A stretch of DNA of 64,000 nucleotides, taken from Harmonia axyridis. Its lineage: Eukaryota; Arthropoda; Insecta; Coleoptera; Coccinellidae. The notes beneath the pieces were generated by a model. The model saw only the letters and a program-made list of their open reading frames with translations. It had not been told where the DNA came from and made no database searches. Position numbers and translations under genes: made by a program. The stretch spans positions 31,948,812 through 32,012,811 of the forward strand of contig NC_059502.1 in assembly GCF_914767665.1 (NCBI RefSeq), written 5' to 3'. This document shows, piece by piece, positions 24,401-36,400 of this stretch (position 1 is its first letter; each line of letters starts with the position of its first letter).

Positions 24401-27400
24401 TTTTGAAGAGATTACTTTCTCATTTACAATCTTCATGTCGTTAAGGATCCGTCGACTTTGTTTGAAAACCTCGAATTCACATATGAAAAACGCAGGTGCA
24501 AGATATCCCAGTTTGTAGATGACACCACTATTTAATATCACATCAGTAGAATGCGGAAATAAATTAATAGGCAGTTACCGATAGACTTACAAAAACTGAT
24601 GGAATACTGAGATTCAAAGTGAATATATAAAAAACAGTTCGGGGAAACAACAGTAAAGAAAGAGAAAGCAGGAAACGTCAAAATAGAAAACCAGACAATA
24701 GAATGGAAAAAGGAAGCAAAACATCTAGGAGTAATTCAAGATGAAAGAATAAACTTTAACAAACATATAGAAGAAAACAGAAAAAAAGACAGGCAAAAGC
24801 CCGGGAGACTGTACCCGCTGCTCAATCCAAAAAGTATACTTTCCTTAGAAAATAAGATGAAGAAAATAAAAAAGTTCTAATGCCAAGCATTACGTATGCA
24901 GGAGTAATCTGGTATAATACGAAAGACAATAATAAGGTTCAGTTGTAAAGTACACTAAATACAGTAATAAGAACACCGGTTGGCGCCCCATGTTATATAA
25001 GCAACCAACAAATCAGAGAAGAATTGAAAATTAAAACTATTAGGGAAATAGTTAACAAAAAAAGAAAGGAGACAATAGAGAAATTAAAGTAGAGTCGTAG
25101 GGAATAAAATTCCAGTCCTTATACCAAAAAAAAAATCTGAGAAAATCGCAGGTGCTCAAATATGGAAAGCACGGGTCCAATGAAGCTGCTCCATTTAATG
25201 AAGATCTCGAGGGTTGAGTTGACAATTTTACTTTTTAATACCTACATAATAAAATGAGAGATGGAATGATTGACGACAAACAAAGATTGGGAGAATTCTC
25301 TTTGAAAATTCAAAGAAAATTATTTTATTTGAGATACTGCCTAGATAAATTCTCTTGTAGATATATTTTTTTGCTCCCTTTCAACTAAAGTATGTGTCAA
25401 CATAATATTCGGCTGTATTCACACAAAAAATTATTTCGTAACAACGATTGTAATTTTCGAATTTTGAACAGGAATGGTCTCAAACGATAAGGTTCAACTC
25501 ATTGATGATGAATTCGTCTAATGATTCGATTTTGCCAATCCGTAAACATAACAACCATAGAATGAAAAAACCTAGAAAAATAGAATATTTTTTAGCTATG
25601 CTCGGATCTCGAATGCTGTGTTAAGTTCGTTAATGGACAAATTACGACTAAGGTTCCATAAATATGATTATTCGAAATTTTGTTTTCCTGTCAACCTCAA
25701 TTGAAATTCAGATGTGAAACAACAGTTTCAAGCTTCGTGTAAAATTTCACGTTGATCGCGTGACCAGAACCATAGAAAATTCAAGATGAATATCGAAAAA
25801 AATTATCCAATTTTTCCGTGACCACAAAACCGGTGTCGAGATCTTGGGTGGTGATATAAAATAACAATTTAAAACCTCATGCCCCAATATATCCGTGACA
25901 ACATATCCTATCTGGATGAGATTTTCAGAAAATTCGAGTGGAATATCCAAAAAATGAGAAAAGCACTAACGTGAAAGGAGAAGCTTCAGGACGCTCGTCA
26001 TTCATGCGCCAATTGAACCCTTGGGTATACCTGTATATAGTTCTGTTATCTTCGAGGGTACAATTGGAGCATGAATGAACGAGCGCTCATAAGTTCTTGA
26101 TATCACATCTGTACTTTCCTTATTTCAATCCTTTCATATCATCACCCCGTGTTCTACTTCGATTAATATCGAGGTTAATATCGTATTGTGATTCTATTCC
26201 AATGATAAAACTGCGGAATTTCTAGTGATTCTATTGATTCATCCTCCCAATGTATTGTAGAACAAGCTGGATGAATATATCGCTAATGTAATATTACAGG
26301 GTGAATCACCCCGATGGCCTATTACACGTTCATAGAAAATTGGTCATAAGTTTTTGCTGAAAATTTGCACATTGGGGTTTCAGACAATGGTCTTTCTCCT
26401 TGAGATATTTTCAGACCTACAACAGATACTTATCATCATCATCAGATAACTTATTTGATGACAATTTCATCAATATGCCATACCTTGGTAAAAACTCAAA
26501 GGTTCATGAGTTAATGGGATTCTTAAGATGAAATGGTGGTGATGAGGACTCACGTTTTTTTGAATATTTCTGCAGAAAAACCATTTTCCGAAAAAACCTT
26601 TATCATTTTCGATTCTGCACATACGTAGTATTAGAAGTCTGTTTTCGGTTTGGACCAAATATTCACAGGCTGTTCCTCAGAACATCATGAACTTGAAAAA
26701 CTCAAATTCATCAAAACTCAAGATTGTCAAATGAGAACCCATATTTTTTATTATTTCGGTTAATTATATTTGTAAAAAGAGAGGGGTTATTTCAGCAAAC
26801 CCTATGGTCCCTAATATAAAAATAATACTTTGAGAGTTATCGAGGAAGAAGTTTTAATGAGGAAAAACCGCAATTTCTGGGTGGAGTAGTCTGTGACTTC
26901 CAGAAAACACAGATAGAAACCTAAATTCGATGTTTGGATAGCTGAATTTGACTTTTCATGAATTGTAATCAATTGTTCGTTGGAACTGTTGAGAAATCCA
27001 TAAACGAATTAACATTTTCAATTACAATTAATTAATTACATTCCATGAAATGTCAAACATAGTTATCAAAACATCAAATTTTAGTTTCTTTCTGTGTTTT
27101 CCGGAAGTCACAGACTCCACTTAGTGTAACTTCACTCAGTTAGAAATTGCGGTTTTTCCTCAATTAAAGTTCTTCCCCCTATTTATACGTTGAATTGAAT
27201 GAAATAAAAATATAGGTTCTAATATGAAAATCTAGAGTTTGGATGAATTTGAGTTGTCCAAATTCATGATCTTCTGATTAGCACCTTGTACAATTTTGGT
27301 CCGAATCCAAAACAGTCTCATAATTCCCACATATTCGCAAGATCGAAAATTAGAAAGTTTTTTTCGAAAAACACTTTTTCTGCAGAAATGTTAATCAACA

Positions 27401-30400
27401 CCATTTTTTTTATAAAACTTCCTTGAACCGTTTAGTTTTTACCCAAGGAATGGCATATTGATAAAATTGTTACCAAAAAGGCTATCTAATACTGCAATAA
27501 TATACTGAGTGTGCCATTTGCCTTTAGTCTGTTTCCGGCATAACCAGAAGTTGTAGGGATCTGAAAATATTTAGGGAGAAACATTATTGTCTCAAATCTC
27601 AACATGCAAATTTTCAGCACAAAATTGTTATAAGTTATGAAAAGGTATTTTTTCATATTGTAACGTTTTTCGGTTAAATAAATCGGTACTTCTGGCTAAT
27701 ACAAATTTATTTCAGGTACACAACTATACATAACTATTTACAGATGATTTATTTCAACTATTACACTAATTTATTTTCACTACTATATTAATTTATTTCT
27801 ACAACTTATATCTAATTGAGTGTACGGCACTGACCGCCGTTTTCCGTCGCACTGCCCTGCTCTGCGGCTTCGATTGGTTATATACCGCTCGCATCTCTCT
27901 CTAGAAGCGTCTTGATCTTTCTATCCAGCTCTCGGTGCTTCCGGTACCTTCTAGAAAGAGGCAGTGGCGTAGGGCTTGCGAATTCGTTACACTGCCCCCT
28001 TCCTAGGATGTTCAGTCCCTGAACATATCCGGCACGGTGGCTGAAACTACAGGATTCTCCGTTTCTGCAATTTCCTTGTTCACAGAAATAGCACCTAACA
28101 GTCTTCTCTTGAACTTTGAACCTCTCCTCAAAGTCACAATACCTCCCGGTCAGATCTTCCAGTTTCTCTTCCTTGAGAGCGTCGTCCCTCGTTATCAGCC
28201 AATTCACGAATACGGACACCTCCTTCTTGAATAACTGAACAGGTTCTGATCGCAGATATCCTTTCGCTTCTTCCAAGTCCCTAATCCAAGCTTCAGGATT
28301 TTTAACTTCTCGGCAATGTCTTGGTTAATATAACCTCGGGATGGTTCCAATTGCTGCAAGTTATATTTCTTCCTCTCTGCGCACACAACAAAATATTTGT
28401 GAGCTTCCAGCGTATCTTCCCTCTTGCTGTCAATGTGCTCATTGGTTTCTGGGAATTCCTCGACAAGTTTCTTGGCCTCTTGCTCTCTAAAGTTCGCCTT
28501 GTCCTCGATCACTTCCAACTCGCCTTCGAAAGTCTGAGGTTTTCTGAGCAAATCTTGGTTACTTTCCGAGTCTTGACTATTGGTATCGTAGCACAAGTAA
28601 ACCTCTTTCTCGCTTATCCAAGAGATTATTTCTTCAGCTCTTCTATCGAACATATGCACCTGTTTTGCTCCGACCAAGAGTTCATTCAGACCATTCACCA
28701 GCTCCAAAAGACCCTTCCATTGAATCTGGACCTCAATCATCTTCTCCTGGATCTTGGCGCTATATCTGCATTTAGCTTCTATCGGAGCATTTCCACTGAT
28801 TAAACATGATTGGAGCCTTGCCTCGCTATTCATTAAACTAGCGTAAAAAGTGTCGAAGGCATGAATTAGAAGTTCCACATGCTCGACATCAACTCCATGC
28901 TTTTCAATTTTGGAATTGGTCATCTGGTCCTTGATCCATTCTTGGAGCTTGGTGCACTCTTGGAGGAATCCGAAATACTGGAAGGCTTCAGAGAGGGAAA
29001 CTTCCCTCTGAGCTACTAGCTGACGTAACTTCTTGAACTTGTGCACTATTTCTTCCTCTCTTTTCTTGATGTTATCTGCATCGTAGTGCTCTCTTCCCAC
29101 AAGATGGCAACATCTCTGGGATAATTTATCGATCGTTTCTTGGTAAGCTTCAACTTTAGCAGTTATTATACTCAGCTCTCCTTGCAACGTCTGAATGGAA
29201 ATCTCATCTCTACCAACCTCACTTGTTGCCAGAGCCAACAACTTGTCATCAATCCAGGCCTCAGCTTCTGAACTCTGCTCGTAAAACTTTTCCAATTCAA
29301 GGGCATCTTGTAACCTCAACATCTTCAGACTGGCCATATCCCTTACCATCACAAATCGATTCTCCAATTCCTTTACCTTCTCACTGATATCATTGGAGAT
29401 CTCATGACCGGATCTCATCATGTTGACCGCCCTATCCATCAAACATTTCACGATGTGTTCCCTCGAGTTCAGCTCGACCTCCAGCGTCCGATACTTTTTC
29501 TGTAAGCTCTGGACCGCGGTAAGACTGATACTCATGTCCAAAGACGCTGCCAGCGATTTCCTATCGCTCAACCCCTGTACCTCCTCATCTATCTCGTTGA
29601 TGCTCTCGTAGTTCTCTAGGTGCTGTTGGTAGTCATTTTCCAAAGCGGGATGGCATCTTAGGATGTTGTTGTCTGAAGCCAAGTCGTTTCCGAAATCGTT
29701 ACTAACTTCAATCTCGACTTCACCTAGCCAAACCTCAAATTCTTCGACGGACCTCCTGAAGAGCAGTGCTTGATATGCCTCGTTCAGCTTTTCCCGTTTG
29801 ATCTGCTTGAGTTCCAACAGTCTTTTCCAATCCTCTTTGATTTCTTCTAACCTTATGGCTATTTCATCTTTGGCATAGTGATTCGAATGTAGTAACTCTT
29901 GTCCCTCGTTTATTACGCTTTGCACTCTTTCATCGCTGTCCATAACCTCTGCTTCAAATGTAGAATGCTTCTGGATTTCACTTTCCAGGTTATGAGGTTC
30001 CCTATTGCTCTCATCTGCCGTTATTTGAAGCTTTTCTTTCAACCAGATCTCCACGCTGCAAACATTCTTCAGGAATTTCTGAAGGGCCCTGTATTCTTTC
30101 AGTTTCAGTCTTCTGGCTTCCGTCATTTGCAAACTTTCTTTTTTTCTATCTGGTATAGCTTCCATCATTTTTGACACTTCCTGATTATTCTGGTTCCTTT
30201 CATGGTCCTCCAGTTTCTTCGATTCAACCTCATTCCTAGTATTCTCTAACCTTTTCGTGTTATCCTTATCCATCATTCTACTACAATTATCCTTTATTTC
30301 ATTTTTAAACGATTTGATGCTTTCCTTTATTGCTGTTCTGGTGGATTCAATTTCTGTATGGTTATCCTGTATTTGCTTGGTTAGTTGCTCAAAAGCTTGC

Positions 30401-33400
30401 TTAAAGAAATCCAAGGTTGTCTGATCCATTTTACTTGACTGCGATTCTCGTAAATGGCATTCAAAAATATGGTCACAAAAATATTCACACTACTCTCCAC
30501 AGAAATTTCCACCAGAATTTTCACAAAAATGCCCACGAGAATGTCCACTAAAAAAAAATGTCCACGATAATGTCCACAAAAATATCCACAGAAATGTTCA
30601 CGATTTAATTAACTCTCGGTTCGAAAACACACGCGAATCCCACTTCTGACACCAATTGTAACGTTTTTCGGTTAAATAAATCGGTACTTCTGGCTAATAC
30701 TAATTTATTTCAGGTACACAACTATACATAACTATTTACAGATGATTTATTTCAACTATTACACTAATTTATTTTCACTACTATATTAATTTATTTCTAC
30801 AACTTATATCTAATTGTGTGTACGGCACTGACCGCCGTTTTCCGTCGCACTGCCCTGCTCTGCGGCTTCGATTGGTTATATACCGCTCGCATCTCTCTCT
30901 AGAAGCATCTTGATCTTTCTATCCAGCTCTCGGTGCTTCCGGTACCTTCTAGAAAGAGGCAGTGGCGTAGGGCTTGCGAATTCGTTACAATATCAGAAAG
31001 GTACGAAGAACCAAGAATTCATCAATTCAAAAGACCGCTTGAAGATATTGCCGAAATTATTTTGGTCACTTGGCACAGCGGCCCTCTATAATCTCGCGAA
31101 GTTTGAAAGTTCTTCTCTCGAGTGTGTTTTGCGATTTGAAAAAAGGATAAAAACATCAAAAAAAGTATCCATCTTGAATGAAATTACTTTTGCCGCAGTG
31201 CCGGTAATGTTATATAATTTGTCGAAAAATATCAGATTGAGAAAAAAAAACTCATGCTTTTTCCACGAGAAGGATATGTGCCAAAAATTCAACAAATCTA
31301 ATCGAAATGTATAGTTCAATGTGAATTTTGAAGTAGATTATGATTGTAAAAAAAAATCGATTTGACAGAAATTTTGACTATCCGTGATGAATGGTCATAA
31401 TAATCAACAGATGCTTCAACTTTTATTTTACAAACACCCAGTTGCTGGAATGTTCATAAAAATTTAATGCCGCCATTAAAATTTTAAACCTCCAGTAGAA
31501 GGGGCCTAATGGTTACCTGCACCGTTTAATGCGGCATTAAATTTAATTAACGTTCCTGCAACTGGGTGAAAGAAACATTAAACTCAATAGAATTTCACCT
31601 ACCTCTGGAGCAATATAATCCGGAGTGCCACAAAATGTTTTTGTGGTTTTATCACCTAGAATACCTTCCTTGCACATGCCAAAATCTGCTATCTTTATAT
31701 GACCATCTTGATCTAATAATACGTTATCTAGTTTTAAATCTCTGTATACGATCCCTCGACTGTGTAAGAAAAACAGGCCGATGGCAATCTCTGCTGAGTA
31801 GAATCTGAAAAGAAAAGTATATGGAATGAATATTTTATTGTATGTATTTTATATACAGAGTGGGCCATTGAAAACTAAAAAGTGTATAATGAATATATAT
31901 TATTCAATAGGTGTAGATAAAGATAAATTATCAGTGTCAAGGAATTAAATGTGTTAACCAACAAATAACATGCAATTCCGATTCACAGATTTATTTCATA
32001 CTCATTAACTTGGTCTAAAAAATTTTAAGGCTCTTAAGATAAAAAGACGTTTTCTCGAAATGCGAATACTACCAAAACACATATATGAGATAATATTGTT
32101 TGCAAAATCGCAATTGTGGACGTTTATCAATGTCAAAATGATCTATAGTGAACGACAGAACGACACTGCCATACGTAACCATTTAAAAATTTAGAGGTGA
32201 CGGTCACAGCTCCGAGGGATGGAATAAATTTCGGATGAAATTCATTGCAAACGATGTCCCCCTCGAAAATGTAGTTGACATGTCCGAGCGTTTTTATATA
32301 ATTCGGTTTATGCCAACCTACAGAGCCGCTGTTTCGTTTCCAATGGAACTCTGTATGTATAGTCTTTCAGAATATATTACAAGTGATCAATGCATAAAAA
32401 CACTAATAAAATTGTTCTTTTGAAATTTAATTTATTTCAAAGGCGTGAGATACAAGAGTTGATGATTATGTTTATTTAAAGCTGGAATTGTAATGCATAA
32501 CACAAAGAGAGTCGAGAAAGAATATGATTCAACTGATCACAAATTCTTTCTCTGAAATATGAGAAATATTTAGTTCTTTGGATCCTCGAAGTCGTCAACT
32601 CTCGAATTTGACGTGTAGTCATAAACCCAGAAATTTGAAATTATGGGTTCGGATCTTGAATGCCACATTTAAATCCGTTGATATAGTCATAAAGCCACAA
32701 GATGTTTCGTAAATATCACACACTTGCCAGAAAAGGAGCACAAATCCCTTTCATCGGCCCGGAACCTTTCTGTGGTGTAGACCTACAAGAAAGATTTTCA
32801 GGAAAAGAAGGTAACCGAAAGAGGAAAACTCTGGCGGAATCTTCCTGGTTTGGATCAATCCAAAAAGTTTCTTCGAAAGTTTGACTCAACATGATCCAAG
32901 AAGTATCTGGATCTTAGTAAGAATATGTTATACCTCCTCACAGGGCATTGCCTCCTTAGGAAACACCTCATGAGAATGGGTCTAACAGAAAATAACGAGT
33001 GCAGATTCTGTGGGGAGGAGAAAGAAACTCCGAATCACCTGGTGACGGAATGCCTCGCTATCGCTAGCCAACGCAAAACCTACCTTGGACACGAAACTTA
33101 TAGAAGTGAGGAATTAGCCTCCTTGAAGCCATCCCAGATATTGGAGTTCATCAGAACTCTGGAATTGGAAGGCGAGCTTTAGATCACGCTTTGGAGAGAA
33201 TAGCTCTGATGGGGTCACAATAGACCATTAGGTCGCAGTGAAACGGAACCTCCTTAATTAAAGCTATCTATATATGCCGACTTCTAACAAAACTCGAGCA
33301 CCTGGGTATCAGAGGAAAACTACTGAACTGGATAAGGGCTCATCTATCATACTATCATACCGCTCGTATCGTGTTCGGGTTGGATGCGAGCTGTCCTCAA

Positions 33401-36400
33401 GATCCTGGAGGTGCTCTATGGTGTATCCCGGGGATCCGCCCTGGGTCCACTGTTGTTTCTTTTGTACATTTCCGATTTACCTCTTCGCCTAAAATCTGCT
33501 GTCTCTCTATTCGCTGATGACCTTAAAATGTACAATTTCCCATTTGCCAATTATTCAAGACGACCTGGATCACTTAAACAACTGGTGCAACATCTGGATG
33601 CTTTCCCTCAACAGAAGCAAGTGTTATCTTCTGCCATCGGAGAAAAACCCTTGTCGTCCATATGGTAGGTATGGTTCTCATTTCCTAACTGTCCGATCTT
33701 GACATCATAGCTTCGGAAGACCTCAACTGGCGTAGCCTTATCGAGCATAGTTTCTCTAAAGCCAAACAACTATCATACATGTTTTACAAATTCTTCAAGG
33801 GTTGCAATGACAGAACAATTGGTACTATATTCAAGACCTACATTCCCCCAACATGGAATATGTTGGTTCAGCTTGGTGGTATTCAACAAGAAACGGGGCT
33901 GACCACACAAAGATGGGCCACTTGCATTGGCTATGGAACTATTCAACTCACATATGAACATCGTTTTGAATCCATGGGACAGACATCCTCCGAGGAGAGG
34001 ACTGCTCGCGGGGACTAAATATTTTCAATCCGAGCTATACGCGGAATTCTAGGTGACAACATCAGAGATATGTTGACTCTCAACAATAACAATCTCAGAG
34101 GTCATATTTATAAGCTGAAGCGAGAAAATCCCAGAACAACTCAGCTTCAGAATTTCCTTCCAAACAGAGTTTTCGATGACTGAAACAGTCTTCCCAACTT
34201 CGTTTATAGGAAACTCATCGACGTAGTAATACCAAATTAATAACAATATTCGTTAAAAAGAAGCTGACAAAATTTCAAAGTATAGGGACCTCGAGTTTCA
34301 AATAAAGCTCCAGTGGGGAATGATATCAACGAGAACTATTCCAATTATCATCTCAACAACATAGTACCTACCCGAAAATCTCAAGGGAAATATCAAGCAA
34401 CTAGAACTAAGTGAGTATCAGTGGCGACTCCACCCTTCAAAAACAGGGGTAGCCAAGGGGGTTCTGGATTTTTGTTGGGGGGCCCAAAGCAATTCTAAAT
34501 TATAGTTCTGCTAATCTTGTAATTATTTTAGACAAATTTTAGGGAGTATATATGTAATATAATGCAAAAGCTGTTCTTTTAGGTACTGCGAGGCCGGTGA
34601 GAAAATTCCTAGGAGGTGATGGAGAGGTCCAAGGATAGGTTTGACAAAACGATGATATGTTTAGCTGCCGTAGGAGGATATCAAGTATTACAGTTTGATA
34701 ACAGATTTGCCTCTTCCATTTATCAATATTCCAAACCATTTTAGGGGCGAGTTATACATTAGTCACGTTGCCTTTCGCTATCATGTATCCATTACTCAGA
34801 CATGGCTCACTGAATAGATTTGATCCTGGGATCTACTTTCCGTGTTCAAGGCACTTTATATGCCTCAATTTTGGCGAGATATATAAGTGAATCTGAGACG
34901 GAACAGCAATATCATCAACTTTCTATGTCAAAGTTTAGAATTACAGGATTCGAATGAGCGAATTATAATTCTGATCTTGGGTGTAAATATTCATATTTGA
35001 ACTTCTAATTAGGTGTAATACCTCGATAGCTCGTTCGATTTATTAATCAAACGAAATGATAAGTTCACAAATACATCCTACAACGAATCGTAAAACGAAT
35101 ATTATACAGGGTGATTCACCGGGATGGCCAATTAGACGTTTATGGAGAACTTTTCATAATTATGAGCTGAAAATTTGCATATTGGGGTTTGAGACAATGA
35201 TCTTTCTCCCTAAAATATTTTCAGATCACTCCCAGTATATTATTGCATCATTAGAGAGCTTCTTTGATTACAATTTTGGCAATATACCTTGGCTAAAAAC
35301 TCAAGTATTCATGAGTTAATGGGACTTTCATAAAAAAAATTGTAGCAATGAGGACTCACATTTTTTGAATTTTTTGACAAAAAAGTTTAATGAGACTGTT
35401 TGTGGTTCGGACCAATAATTTACAGGATGTTTATAAGAATATCATAAACTTGGACAACTTAAATTCATCAAAACTCTCAAGATGAAAACACAGAAAGAAA
35501 CTAAAATTCGATGTTTCCATAATAAATTCGACATTTCAAGAATTGTAATGAATTATTCGTAATTGAAAATTGTATTGGTTTATGGATTTCTCAACGATCC
35601 CAACGAAAAATTAATTATAATTCATGAAATGTAAAATTTAGTTATCCAAACATTGTAGTTTTTTTCTGTATTTTCCGGAGGTCGCAGACTACTCCACACA
35701 GTGAGGAATTGAGGTTTATCCTCGATAACTCTTATTAATTTTAGGTATAGGGTTTGGTTGAGTAAACCCCACTATTTTTGTTCGTAAGATGGACTAAAAT
35801 ATTAAAAAAATTAGGTTCTAGTTTGAAATTCTTGAGTTTTGATGAATTTGAGTTGTCCAAGTTCATGATCTTCTTATGAACACCCTGTACATTTTTGATC
35901 CAAACCGCAAACAGTCTTATAATACTACGTATTTGCAGTATCGGAAAAGGAAAAAAAATTCAAAAAAAGCTTTTTCTGGCAAAAAATTCAAAGAAATGTG
36001 AGTCCTCATCGCCATCATTGTTTTCTTCTCTCAAAACTCCCATTAACTCATGAACCGTTTTATTTTTTGGCATATTGTAGAAATTGTCATGAAAAAAACT
36101 ATCTAATGACGCAATAATATACTGAGTTTGCAATTTGAAATAAGGAAATAGTAGTCTGTTTCCGGTATAACTGGAAGTTGTAGAGATCTGAAAATATTTT
36201 GGGGAGAAAGATCATTGTCTCAAACACCAATATGCAAATTTTCAACTCAAAATTATGATCAGTTTTTCATAAACGTCTAATAGGCCATCCCGATGAATCA
36301 CCCTGTATAATTATTCCTTCGATGTAAAATTCAATATGGTATTTTAATCTTTGAAATTATCTCCCTCGAACATAAACGGCAAAACCTTCCATTTATTCAC

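Larger units (their letters stand above)
27659..30989 (-). mobile_element. Non-autonomous LTR retrotransposon carrying spectrin repeats
   Basis: A complete 3331 bp element in the PKC intron, same strand as PKC. It has two 333 bp LTRs starting TG and ending CA, a 4 bp target duplication ATAT (27655-27658 and 30990-30993), a primer site next to the 5' LTR and a purine tract before the 3' LTR. The LTRs differ at about three positions, so insertion is recent. The 2.7 kb interior has no protease, reverse transcriptase, RNase H or integrase. Instead a 741-residue frame consists largely of spectrin repeats, with a CCCH zinc finger downstream. It must have moved using enzymes supplied by another element. 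Structure is seen directly; capture of a host spectrin gene is inferred. Confidence 0.95.

Noticed and set aside
28321..28803. 160-residue + strand frame, and others opposite the spectrin frame
   Set aside because: Shadows of the 741-residue spectrin-repeat frame on the - strand.
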